From Rhodoferax sp. (GTDB lineage: Bacteria; Pseudomonadota; Gammaproteobacteria; Burkholderiales; Burkholderiaceae_C), in the NCBI GenBank assembly GCA_028292305.1, contig JAQGMQ010000153.1, positions 1 through 10,526 of the forward strand: 10,526 nucleotides of DNA, given 5' to 3'. Below are positions 1 to 6,857 of the stretch, piece after piece. Below the pieces are notes generated by a model, which saw nothing but the letters and a program-made list of their open reading frames with translations, was not told where the DNA came from and searched no databases. The translations under genes and the position numbers were made by a program. Positions within the stretch are counted from its first letter, which is position 1. Each line of letters opens with the position of its first letter.

Positions 1-316
1 GCCAGATTTCGCCGAGGAACGCCCAGGCATGCAAGGTCAGTCCGACGGCGGCGGCAACCCAGACATTGACCTTGAATCCAAAAACGGGCAGCCCGTAAAA
101 CACCAGGAACAACTGCAGCAGCATCGGCGTGCCCTGGAAGAAGTCGATGAAGCCGCTGGCCGTGCGGCGCAGCCAGGCCACCGGCGCGGTGCGGGCCAGC
201 GCGATGCAGATGCCGCCGATGCCGCCGCCCAGAAAGGCGATGGCCGACAGCATCAGCGTGGCCTGCATGCCGGCCAGGATGGCCCAGAACTCGTTGATCG
301 AAAATTCGCGAATCAT
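1..316 (-). CDS. Amino-acid ABC transporter permease (3' part outside window)
   Basis: This is an inner-membrane permease subunit of a polar amino-acid (His/Glu/Gln-type) ABC importer. It reads 105 codons from the ATG at 316 and runs off the window start, so about half of a usual ~220-aa protein is visible. What is seen: an N-terminal amphipathic stretch, a hydrophobic segment at about residues 19-40, then FFQGTPMLLQLFLVFYGLP (59-77), the hallmark that follows the first helices in this family (compare the RGTPLLVQ-type motif). The start lies 10 bp after the stop of the other permease gene, so the two are almost surely co-transcribed and form a heterodimeric membrane pore. The ribosome binding site is weak (GAGCGG about 6 nt before the ATG). 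The substrate cannot be told from the sequence; the ATPase and binding protein are expected further left. Confidence 0.9.
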   Translation of the reverse strand, partial: MIREFSINEFWAILAGMQATLMLSAIAFLGGGIGGICIALARTAPVAWLRRTASGFIDFFQGTPMLLQLFLVFYGLPVFGFKVNVWVAAAVGLTLHAWAFLGEIW

Positions 317-326
317 GTCCGGCCGC

Positions 327-995
327 TCACTTGTTGGGATAGGAAAAGTAGAGCCGGTCGATCCACTTGAAAGCGGTGGAGAAAATCATCGACATGAAGA
401 AATACAGGAGCGCGGCGACGATGTAGACCTCGAAGCTGCGGAAGGTCACGGAGTCGACGCTTTGGGCGATCGACGTCAGCTCCTCGGCCGAGATCGACGA
501 GGCGATGCTCGAGGTGAGCAGCAGCAACACGAACTGCCCCGAAAGCGCCGGGAAGATCACCCGCAACGCCGGCTTCAGCACCACGTAGCGAAAGGTCTTG
601 AACGGGCTCAGGCCGAGTGCGGCACCGGCCTCGAACTGGCCGCGCGGAATGGCGTCGATGCCGCCGCGGATGATCTCGGTGGAAAACGCGCCGAGGTTCA
701 GGCTCAGCGCCACGGCGGCCGCGGTCCACGGCTGAAGCCCCAGGCCCAGGGTCGGCAAGCCGAAGAAGATGAACAGCACCTGCACCAGGAACGGCGTGTT
801 GCGGATCACCTCGACATAGGTGTTGGCCGCCACGCGAAAAGCGCCGATGTGGCTGCGCTTGCCCAACACCCCGAGCAGCCCCAGCGCCAGACCGATGGCC
901 ACCGAGATGGCCGACAGGCCGAGCGACAGCAGGCAGCCGTGGAGGAACTGCTCCCAATAGGGCAGCAAGGCGGCAAAGTTGAATTTGTAGGTCAT
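327..995 (-). CDS. Amino-acid ABC transporter permease
   Basis: This 222-aa integral membrane subunit of a polar amino-acid ABC importer pairs with the permease encoded just downstream. Visible features are YWEQFLHGCLLSLGLS (13-28) leading into the first helix, RNTPFLVQVLFIFFGLP (65-81), and the EAA loop that contacts the ATPase (EAGAALGLSPFKTF from E122, ending IFPAL about 147-151), followed by further helices. The reading frame is open to 1172, but I chose the ATG at 995 for three reasons: it gives the family length and N-terminus (MTYKFNF...), the upstream extension is Pro/Arg-rich and not permease-like, and a good promoter lies inside the extended frame at 1130-1158. No clear Shine-Dalgarno is seen. 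This is the first gene of the operon, unusually with no binding-protein gene ahead of it. Divergent iclR-type regulation is likely. Confidence 0.92.
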   Translation of the reverse strand: MTYKFNFAALLPYWEQFLHGCLLSLGLSAISVAIGLALGLLGVLGKRSHIGAFRVAANTYVEVIRNTPFLVQVLFIFFGLPTLGLGLQPWTAAAVALSLNLGAFSTEIIRGGIDAIPRGQFEAGAALGLSPFKTFRYVVLKPALRVIFPALSGQFVLLLLTSSIASSISAEELTSIAQSVDSVTFRSFEVYIVAALLYFFMSMIFSTAFKWIDRLYFSYPNK

Positions 996-1123
996 GTCGT
1001 TGGACGCTGGTCTTGGGCGGGCGCGCGTCTTCGGGCTTGGGTCTTCGGTCGGGCTTGGAGCGGCAGAACGGGGGGTGGGTGGGCGTGGCGATCGGGTCAG
1101 AACCGGTAGGCCTGCGTACGCCA
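996..1123 (-). other. C-rich, G-poor 5' leader of the ABC permease operon
   Basis: If the promoter at 1130-1158 is used, the transcript starts near 1123 and carries a leader of about 128 nt before the ATG at 995. On the transcript strand, bases 1001-1090 contain by my count 47 C and 19 G. There are repeated words: CCAAGCCCGA occurs twice (plus-strand TCGGGCTTGG at 1031-1040 and 1049-1058), and plus-strand GTCTTCGG occurs at 1027-1034 and 1041-1048. No open frame in it is convincing as a gene. A C-rich, G-poor, repetitive leader is the usual look of a Rho utilisation site; that role is inference. Confidence 0.45.
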
Positions 1124-1129
1124 TGAAAA

Positions 1130-1158
1130 AGTATAGATTTTTTGGAACGGCTTTCCAA
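1130..1158 (-). promoter_or_regulatory. Sigma70-type promoter of the ABC permease operon
   Basis: Reading the minus strand, a -35 box TTGGAA (1158-1153) is followed by exactly 17 bp and a -10 box TATACT (1135-1130). This is 4/6 and 5/6 to consensus, in an A/T-rich patch that stands out from the GC-rich surroundings. The predicted start is near 1123. The -35 box and part of the spacer are covered by the palindrome at 1143-1157, which suits repression by the divergent IclR-family protein. Confidence 0.65.
1143..1157. promoter_or_regulatory. IclR-type operator palindrome, site 1
   Basis: TGGAACGGCTTTCCA is a 15-bp palindrome with half-sites TGGAA and TTCCA around a 5-bp spacer; it extends one further base each side (TTGGAA/TTCCAA, 1142-1158). 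Half-sites and spacing equal those of the E. coli IclR consensus (TGGAAATNATTTCCA, from memory). It overlaps the -35 box and spacer of the minus-strand promoter. A further TTCCA half-site lies at 1172-1176. Binding by the regulator at 1323 is inferred from the motif and divergent position. Confidence 0.6.
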
Positions 1159-1287
1159 GTAGTTATAGCCATTCCAAATTAGGGGTTTACCCGGTGATGA
1201 TTTCGCGTGCTTTTGGCGTTTCATAGGTCCTGCGCGGCGGTTTTTCAGCGTTTTTGGTCGCTGACGCGCTCTCGCAGCTTTCCAACC

Positions 1288-1302
1288 TGGAATAACATTC
1301 CC
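1288..1302. promoter_or_regulatory. IclR-type operator, site 2, at the regulator's own start region
   Basis: TGGAATAACATTCCC repeats the TGGAA-N5-TTCC layout of site 1 with one mismatch in the last base. It is preceded by TTCCA-ACC-TGGAA (1280-1292), so three half-sites are packed in 23 bp. A possible -10 box TAACAT (1293-1298) lies inside it, but I see no good -35 at the right distance. It ends 20 bp before the regulator start codon. Autorepression is the simplest reading. Confidence 0.5.
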
Positions 1303-1322
1303 AAAAACCACAAAAAACATAG

Positions 1323-2102
1323 ATGAGCTCCAACCTCCCCCGCGGCCTCGCCATTCTTGAATTGCTCAGCCGCAACGTCGACGGCTTGCCGCTGCACGCC
1401 ATCGCCGAGCCGCTGCAGATCCCGCGCAGCGCCGCCCACCGCGTGTTGGCCGAGCTGACCACCGCGGGTTTCGTGCGGCAGGAAGGCGAACTCATGCCTT
1501 ACCGGCTGACGCTGAAACTGGCGACGCTGGGCATGGCCTACCTGAACGAAAGCGGCATCGCCGAAGTCGTGCAGCCGGTGTTGAACCGGCTGGCGGCCGC
1601 CACGTCGGAGCTGGCGCGCATGAGCGTGGTCGACGGCGAGCGGCTGGTGTGGGTGGCCAAGGCGCAGGGTGCGCGCGGCGGTTTGCGCTACGACGCGAAT
1701 TCCGATCCCGGCGAAGAGGTGCGGCTGTTCTGCAGCTCGAACGGACAGGCCTGGCTGGCGGCGCTGACCGACGAACGGGCGCTGCACATGGTCATGAAGC
1801 AAGGCTTCAACCCCGAGGCCTACGGCCCGAATGCGCCGAAGACCATCACCGAGTTTCTGGCCTGCCTGGCCGAAGGCCGCCGCAAGGGTTATTCGGACGT
1901 GCATGAAAGTTACGAGGTCGGTTCGGCCGCCATCGCCGCGCCGGTATGGAACGCCAAACACACCATGGTCATCGGCTCGGTGAGCGTGGCCGGGCCGGAA
2001 GCCCGGATGAAGGCCGAGCGCATGCCGGAGCTGGGTGCGCTGGTCATGTCAGCGGCTGAAGAGTTGTCGGTACTGAGCGTGGGTATCCGGGCGCAGACCT
2101 GA
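1323..2102 (+). CDS. IclR-family transcriptional regulator
   Basis: This 259-aa DNA-binding regulator has an N-terminal winged helix-turn-helix (about residues 4-65). It opens with NLPRGLAILELLSRN, and the recognition-helix stretch is IPRSAAHRVLAEL (33-45). The C-terminal IclR effector-binding domain (about 75-250) includes LVWVAKAQG, the LFCSSNGQAWLA stretch (135-146), GRRKGYSDVHESYEVGSAAIAAPV (185-208) and IGSVSVAGP (217-225). Members bind palindromes as dimers or tetramers and sense small organic ligands. The start is fixed by an in-frame TAG directly before the ATG. No Shine-Dalgarno is seen and the leader is A-rich. It is divergent from the amino-acid ABC permease genes, with TGGAA/TTCCA palindromes at both promoters, so it probably controls them and itself. 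Its effector is unknown; it may be the transported compound or a catabolite. Confidence 0.92.
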   Translation: MSSNLPRGLAILELLSRNVDGLPLHAIAEPLQIPRSAAHRVLAELTTAGFVRQEGELMPYRLTLKLATLGMAYLNESGIAEVVQPVLNRLAAATSELARMSVVDGERLVWVAKAQGARGGLRYDANSDPGEEVRLFCSSNGQAWLAALTDERALHMVMKQGFNPEAYGPNAPKTITEFLACLAEGRRKGYSDVHESYEVGSAAIAAPVWNAKHTMVIGSVSVAGPEARMKAERMPELGALVMSAAEELSVLSVGIRAQT

Positions 2103-2225
2103 ACGGCCGCGGGGCCCGCGCCGCCGCCTGAAAAACAGTGGGCCGGACATGAACGAAGGCCCCGGGGCGATGCACGGGATGAGATAAAGTCGCCGCACCC
2201 TGCCAGCCCCAGCCGAATCGCCCGC

Positions 2226-3815
2226 GTGAACCTCAAAAAAATTGCCAATAGCCTAGTCACGCGTCTGCTGTTCATGGGCTTTGCCATGGCGGTGCTCGGC
2301 ACGGCCTCCAGTTACTTCCAGCTCAGCCGCTTTCTGCGCGAGGATCTGACGCAATCGTCGGCCGCACAGCAGACCGCGCTGGCCGCCTATATTGCCCGCG
2401 ATGTCGACACCTACCTGGGCGACAGGCTGCAATACCTTGAACGGCTGGCGGGCGCCCTGCCGTCCGCGCTGCTCACCGAACCCGACCGGCTGCGCGCCTG
2501 GCTCGCGGAACGCAGCCTGCTGAGCCCCGTCTTCCCATTGGGCCTGGTGGTGGCCGACCGCAACGGCCGGCGCCTCGATGGCCAGGGCCAGCTTGCGGCC
2601 GACAGCGCGGAGTTCGCCGGCGCCAGCGCGGGTCGCCCGACCATCGGCCGGCCGGTGGCGGTGCCGGTGTCCCAGCATTCGGCCCTGCCCGTGGCCACAC
2701 CCGTGCTGAACCCCGCCGGCCAGGTCGTCGCGGTGCTGGTCGGCATTGCCGACCTCACGGCCGATGGGCTGCTGGACCATCTTCAACAAGGCCGTGTGGG
2801 CCTGACGGGCGGCATCCTGGTGGTGTCGCCGCGCGACCACCTGTTCGTGGCTTCGACCGACGCCCGCATGTCGCTCAAGCCCACACCGCCGGCGGGTGTG
2901 AATCTGCTGCACGACCGCGCCATGGCGGGCTACCGCGGCAGCGGGACCACGGTGAACGCCCAGGGCGTTGAAGAGATTTCGGCCATCGCCTCGGTGCCGA
3001 GGAGCGGCTGGTTCGTGGTGGCACGCCTGCCATTTGCCGAAGCCTTGTCGCCGGTGGCGCGCATGCAGAACTTTATTCTGGAGCGGCGCGCGCCCAGCGT
3101 GGTGCTCGTGCTGGTGCTGATCGGCTTCGTCATCGCCTGGCTGCTGCGGCCCTTGTTGCGCGCCGCCGATCAGGCCGAGAAGATGACCTGCGGCGAGCTC
3201 CCGCTGACGCCGCTGCGCGTGGTGCGCGACGACGAGATCGGCCACCTGACGGGCGCTTTCAACCGCCTGCTGGCCAAGCTCGGCGACCACCAGGCCGAGC
3301 TGGGGCGGATGGCCTACCACGACAGCCTGACCGGCCTGCCCAACCGCAAGCTGCTCGAAGACCGCCTGCAGCAGGCGCTGGCGCGGGCGCAGCGGCATAC
3401 CAGCCAGGTGGCCGTGCTTTACCTCGATCTGGACGGCTTCAAGCGGCTCAACGACACGCTCGGCCACGAGGCGGGCGACCAGGCCCTGCAGGAGACCGCG
3501 CGCCGCCTGCTAGGCGTGGTACGCCAGACCGACACCGTGGCCCGCATCGGCGGCGACGAGTTCGTGCTGCTGGCCGCCGACTTCGAAGAGCCGGCGGAGC
3601 AGGCCGTGCGCGCCCTGGCGCAAAAGTGCATCGACGCGGTGGCCCTGCCCCTCCAGCTGCGGCATGCCGACACCGTGATCGGCGTGTCGATCGGCATCGC
3701 CCTCACCCACGGAGGCGAAACGCCGGACGACCTGCTGGCCACCGCCGACAAGGCGATGTACCAGGCCAAGCAGAACGGCCGCGGCAGCTATGTGGTCGCG
3801 CCGCAGCCGGGCTGA
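2226..3815 (+). CDS. Membrane-bound diguanylate cyclase (Cache-like sensor, HAMP, GGDEF)
   Basis: This 529-aa inner-membrane enzyme is predicted to make cyclic di-GMP from two GTP in response to a periplasmic signal. Order: TM1 (about 11-33), a periplasmic region of about 250 residues with double-Cache-like features (LGLVVADRNGRRLDG, then GWFVVARLPFAEALSP before the membrane), TM2 (about 291-307), HAMP (about 308-360, ending DEIGHLTGAFNRLLAKL), and GGDEF from DSLTGLPNR (366) to the C-terminus. The active-site loop is a canonical GGDEF (442-446). An RQTD inhibitory I-site (433-436) lies five residues before it, so product inhibition is expected. No EAL domain is present. The start is GTG; the next ATG, at 2274, would remove half of TM1. 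No good Shine-Dalgarno is seen. It converges with the hybrid kinase gene 36 bp away. The signal is unknown. Confidence 0.93.
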   Translation: MNLKKIANSLVTRLLFMGFAMAVLGTASSYFQLSRFLREDLTQSSAAQQTALAAYIARDVDTYLGDRLQYLERLAGALPSALLTEPDRLRAWLAERSLLSPVFPLGLVVADRNGRRLDGQGQLAADSAEFAGASAGRPTIGRPVAVPVSQHSALPVATPVLNPAGQVVAVLVGIADLTADGLLDHLQQGRVGLTGGILVVSPRDHLFVASTDARMSLKPTPPAGVNLLHDRAMAGYRGSGTTVNAQGVEEISAIASVPRSGWFVVARLPFAEALSPVARMQNFILERRAPSVVLVLVLIGFVIAWLLRPLLRAADQAEKMTCGELPLTPLRVVRDDEIGHLTGAFNRLLAKLGDHQAELGRMAYHDSLTGLPNRKLLEDRLQQALARAQRHTSQVAVLYLDLDGFKRLNDTLGHEAGDQALQETARRLLGVVRQTDTVARIGGDEFVLLAADFEEPAEQAVRALAQKCIDAVALPLQLRHADTVIGVSIGIALTHGGETPDDLLATADKAMYQAKQNGRGSYVVAPQPG

Positions 3816-3851
3816 CCGGCCTTTGGCCAAGCGACGCCCGAGCCTGCGCGG

Positions 3852-6149
3852 TCAACGCGTCATTGGCACCAGCAAGTCACGCAGGGCATCCACCGCGGCC
3901 GGCTTGACCAGGTGGTGGTCGAAGCCCGCCTCCCTGGCGCGGCGACGGTCGTCTTCCTGGCCCCAGCCGGTCAGGGCCACAAGCAGGGGCTTCTGCTGGG
4001 GGAAGCGGTTGCGGATCGCGCGGGCCACTTCGTAGCCGTTCATGCCGGGCATGCCGATGTCGAGCAGCACGACCGGCGGCTGCCATTCCGCATAGGCCGC
4101 GATGCCGCCCGCACCGTCTTCCGCCACCCGCACTTCGGCGCCCAGCATGTCGAGCATGCCGGCCAGGCTGTCGGCGACGTCGCTGTTGTCGTCGACCACC
4201 AGCACGCGCAGTTGCGCCAGCGGTTCGTCGGGCGATGGATCGGCAGGGGCTTCGGTCGCCGGACCGGCCTCGGCCAGCGGCAGGCTGAAGGTGAATTCAC
4301 TGCCCTCGCCCGCGCCGGCGCTGTGCACTTCGAGCCGGCCATCGTGCATCTCGGCCAGCCGGCGCGACAGGGCCAGGCCAATGCCGAGCCCGGCCTGGTT
4401 GCGCGCGGTGTCGCGGTGGCCGCGGCTGAACATCTCGAACAGCCGCGGCAGCAGCGTGGGTTCGATGCCGATGCCGTTGTCGACCACGCTGACTACCGCG
4501 CTCTGGCCATCCCGGCGGGCCTGCACCGCGATGCGGCCCCGGTCGTCGGTGAACTTGGCGGCGTTGTTGAGCAGGTTGGCCAGGATCTGCGTGAGGCGCA
4601 CCGGGTCGCCGTCGACCCAGACGGGTTCGGCGGGCAGCGTGATGTCGAGCGCATGGTTGCCGGCCTTGATCAGGGCTTCGCTGGTCTCGACGGCGGTGCG
4701 CACCACGGCGGCCAGGTCGACGCGTTCCTTCTGCAGCAGGAACGTGCCGCGGCTGACCCGCGACATCTCCAGAAGGTCGTCCACCAGGCGCACCAGTTGC
4801 GTGATCTGCCGCTCCATCATGGCGCAGACGCGGGTGGCGCGTTCGTCGGCGTGGCCGTAGCGGCGCAGCAGTTCGATGCCGTTGCGCAGCGGCACCAGCG
4901 GATTGCGCAGCTCATGCGACAGGGTGGCCAGGAAGTCGTCCTTGGCGAGATCGGCCTGGGCCAACCGATCGGCCTGGTCGCGCAGGGCCTGTTCGGTGGC
5001 CTGGCGCTCGGTGACGTCGCGGGTGGTGCCCGCCACGGCCACCACGTCGCCGCCCGCGCCCAGAACCGGCGCGAAGATGTAGTCGTAGACGCGGGTGCCG
5101 TTGGTGCCGGTGAACGGGATCTCGCCACGGATCGGCGCGCGGGTGGCGATCACGCGGTCGATCTCGCTGTCGTGCAGGTCGGCGTGCCACTGTTCGTAGC
5201 CCAGGTCGATCCAGCGTTTGCCGATCACGTCCTTGACGCCCCAGGTCTCAAGCAGTGCATCATTGGCGTAGAGGGCGCGGTGGTCCAGGTCGAACACGTA
5301 GACAAAGTCGGGGGTGGCGTCGAGCGCGGTCTCATAGATGCGCCGCTGCCGCTCGGACGCGGCCATCAGTGCCTCGCGCTCGGCTTCGAGTTGCTTCTGG
5401 TCGGTCACGTTGCGGAAGTACACCGACACGCCTTCGGGCGCGGGAAAGGTGGTGACTTCGTACCAGCGCTCCTGCAGCGGATAGTAGGCAGTGAACGAGG
5501 CCTTCTCGCGCTCGAACATCGTGCGGTGGTAGTGGCGCTCGAACTCGGTACCTTCGAGCCCCGGATAGACCTGCCACAGCACCTTGCCCGACAGGTCGCC
5601 GACTTCACGTCCGAGGATGCGGTGGGCTTCGCGGTTCACGTAGTCGAAGCGCCATTGCCGGTCGAGTGTGAAGAAGCCTTCGGTGATGCTTTCGAGGATC
5701 TCAACCGCGTTGCGGTTGCCCTTGGCCGACGCCTCGTCGACTTGGTGCACGATGTAGGCGACAGAACCGTCATCGGCCAACACCGGTGTGTTGTTGGGTG
5801 TCCAGTAGCGTTCTTCAAAACCACCGCCCGCCGCAGCCGGCAGGCGCACGTCATAACGCTGCACTGCCATGGTGTGCGGCTGGCCGGTGGCCAGCACCCG
5901 GTGCAGCGACGCACGCAGGTTTTGCGCTCCGTTCGCCTCAAGCTGGCGGGGGTTGTCGGGGAACGTGTCGAACAGGCCCAGGCCATAGATGGACGCGTCG
6001 GTGTGGGTGGTCCGCAAATAGGCCTGGCTGGCGCAGACGATGGTGAACGCAGCGTCGGGCCGCACCACCAGAAATTGGCCGGGCAGATTTCCGAAAAGGC
6101 GGAGTAGGTCTTGGTCGTTCAACATGGGTGATAAAAGTTGCGGCGCCAT
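3852..6149 (-). CDS. Cytosolic PAS-PAS-PAS hybrid sensor histidine kinase with receiver domain
   Basis: This 765-aa hybrid two-component kinase has no signal peptide or membrane segment, so it should sense a cytoplasmic cue. Domains: PAS-like (about 12-140), PAS (about 146-255, ending FRNVTDQKQLEAE), PAS/PAC (about 270-390, ending GTTRDVTERQATEQ), HisKA with the H-box SHELRNP (His412), and HATPase with N-box (ANLLNNAAKF, 524-533), DNGIGI (557-562) and GLGIGLALSRR (587-597). The C-terminal REC domain (647-765) has acidic D653/D654, phospho-acceptor D697, T727 and K749. All catalytic residues are present. No HPt or output domain is fused, so a separate HPt protein or an inhibitory role for the receiver is likely. 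The start could also be the ATG at 6125; the first ATG has a weak AGCGAG upstream. It is convergent with the diguanylate cyclase; its partner regulator is not in the window. Confidence 0.92.
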   Translation of the reverse strand: MAPQLLSPMLNDQDLLRLFGNLPGQFLVVRPDAAFTIVCASQAYLRTTHTDASIYGLGLFDTFPDNPRQLEANGAQNLRASLHRVLATGQPHTMAVQRYDVRLPAAAGGGFEERYWTPNNTPVLADDGSVAYIVHQVDEASAKGNRNAVEILESITEGFFTLDRQWRFDYVNREAHRILGREVGDLSGKVLWQVYPGLEGTEFERHYHRTMFEREKASFTAYYPLQERWYEVTTFPAPEGVSVYFRNVTDQKQLEAEREALMAASERQRRIYETALDATPDFVYVFDLDHRALYANDALLETWGVKDVIGKRWIDLGYEQWHADLHDSEIDRVIATRAPIRGEIPFTGTNGTRVYDYIFAPVLGAGGDVVAVAGTTRDVTERQATEQALRDQADRLAQADLAKDDFLATLSHELRNPLVPLRNGIELLRRYGHADERATRVCAMMERQITQLVRLVDDLLEMSRVSRGTFLLQKERVDLAAVVRTAVETSEALIKAGNHALDITLPAEPVWVDGDPVRLTQILANLLNNAAKFTDDRGRIAVQARRDGQSAVVSVVDNGIGIEPTLLPRLFEMFSRGHRDTARNQAGLGIGLALSRRLAEMHDGRLEVHSAGAGEGSEFTFSLPLAEAGPATEAPADPSPDEPLAQLRVLVVDDNSDVADSLAGMLDMLGAEVRVAEDGAGGIAAYAEWQPPVVLLDIGMPGMNGYEVARAIRNRFPQQKPLLVALTGWGQEDDRRRAREAGFDHHLVKPAAVDALRDLLVPMTR

Positions 6150-6342
6150 CTCGCTGGTCAGTCTGCATTCTCAGCGATCGCCAATAGCCCCATGGTGACC
6201 CTGAAGAGGTGCGCGGCAAGATCGTAGCGCCATCGGACGGCGCGAAACCGCGTCAACTCTGACAGGTTGGAACTCGCCGCCTTCATACAAGTCCCATGTG
6301 CCGCACCTAAACTTCCACCCGGCGTTTGCATGCACATTAAGC

Positions 6343-6348
6343 AAGGAG
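6343..6348 (+). promoter_or_regulatory. Strong Shine-Dalgarno for the 84-aa ORF
   Basis: AAGGAG sits 4 nt before the ATG at 6353. It is the best ribosome binding site in the window and is the main evidence, with frame length and coding-like composition, that the small gene at 6353 is real. Confidence 0.75.
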
Positions 6349-6352
6349 ACAC

Positions 6353-6607
6353 ATGCCTCTGGATCTGTTGAAAGAGTTGGCGAAGGGCACGTTGCCCCAC
6401 GCGTTTTCGGAGTCGTCCGACATCGACCGCGTGCTGATGGCCAAGGAGGCCGGCTTCATCGAGGCCAACATACCGCCGGTCGCGCGCACGGGCAACAGCT
6501 ACATCGATGGCGCGGCCATCGTCACCAAGATCAGGCCGCTCGGCTACGAGGCGCTCGCCAGACACCTGCGCGGCAAACCCGACAACGATTTCGGCCACGA
6601 CGATTGA
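6353..6607 (+). CDS. Conserved-looking 84-aa hypothetical protein, possibly winged-helix-like
   Basis: I do not recognise a named family. The product is a soluble, mixed-charge protein with no signal peptide, no membrane segment and no cysteine. The middle (DRVLMAKEAGFIEANIPP, residues 25-42) and the end (IVTKIRPLGYEALARHLRG, 57-75) look like the recognition-helix/wing and final helix of small winged-helix proteins, where the xITPLGRxxL pattern is common; this is a weak structural guess, not a match. The start is well supported by AAGGAG 4 nt upstream. It is divergent from the hybrid kinase gene, with 203 bp between their starts, and lies 250 bp ahead of the hemerythrin gene. No function can be assigned. 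Confidence 0.75.
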   Translation: MPLDLLKELAKGTLPHAFSESSDIDRVLMAKEAGFIEANIPPVARTGNSYIDGAAIVTKIRPLGYEALARHLRGKPDNDFGHDD

Positions 6608-6692
6608 TTGAAGCGACGGGCTGACGGCAGATATCGACCCGCTTCGGGCGGCCCCTTCCCGACATTGCCGGCATTGGCCCCGGCAAAAGCCG

Positions 6693-6733
6693 CAGGCACC
6701 TGGTCGGCACCTGGGCGACGTGCCGGGTACCTG
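6693..6733. repeat. Cluster of short direct and inverted repeats upstream of the hemerythrin gene
   Basis: GGCACCTGG occurs at 6695-6703 and again at 6706-6714, an 11-bp period (one helical turn). GGCAC (6706-6710) and GTGCC (6720-6724) form an inverted repeat. CAGGCACC (6693-6700) is mirrored with one mismatch by GGTACCTG (6726-6733). This could be a protein-binding site or an RNA hairpin; chance in GC-rich DNA is possible. The rest of the 6608-6857 spacer shows no gene and no clear promoter. Confidence 0.35.
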
Positions 6734-6857
6734 ACAAGGTTTACGGCAACGCCGCCACGCCTTGCTGTCTCACCGGTTCATCAGTTTTCTGCCTACAGAG
6801 CGGCTGGTGCGGGTGCCCTGAAATCGAATCTCCCAACCAACCACGATGGAGATTCCG

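Noticed and set aside
1068..1090. G-quadruplex on the plus strand upstream of the permease gene
   Set aside because: Only three separate runs of three or more G plus a GG; it does not meet the four-tract rule.
129..1109. Plus-strand frame of 326 codons across the permease genes
   Set aside because: It is antisense to two typical ABC permeases and low-complexity in composition.
996..1172. N-terminal extension of the permease to an ATG at 1172
   Set aside because: It adds 59 Pro/Arg-rich residues not seen in the family and begins upstream of the predicted promoter.
2108..2120. CGCGGGGCCCGCG palindrome after the regulator gene as a terminator
   Set aside because: It has no loop of workable size and no T-run. 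The 123-bp gap before the cyclase otherwise shows nothing I can support.
2253..3467. 404-codon minus-strand frame opposite the diguanylate cyclase
   Set aside because: Same antisense artefact; composition is His/Gln/Arg-rich and the plus strand encodes an intact GGDEF protein.
3816..3851. GGCC-TTT-GGCC as a bidirectional terminator between cyclase and kinase genes
   Set aside because: A 4-bp stem with no T-tract is not enough.
3912..6107. 731-codon open frame on the plus strand opposite the hybrid kinase
   Set aside because: Its product is His/Gln/Arg/Val-rich with no recognisable domain, and it lies wholly antisense to a kinase with all catalytic motifs. It is a high-GC antisense frame.
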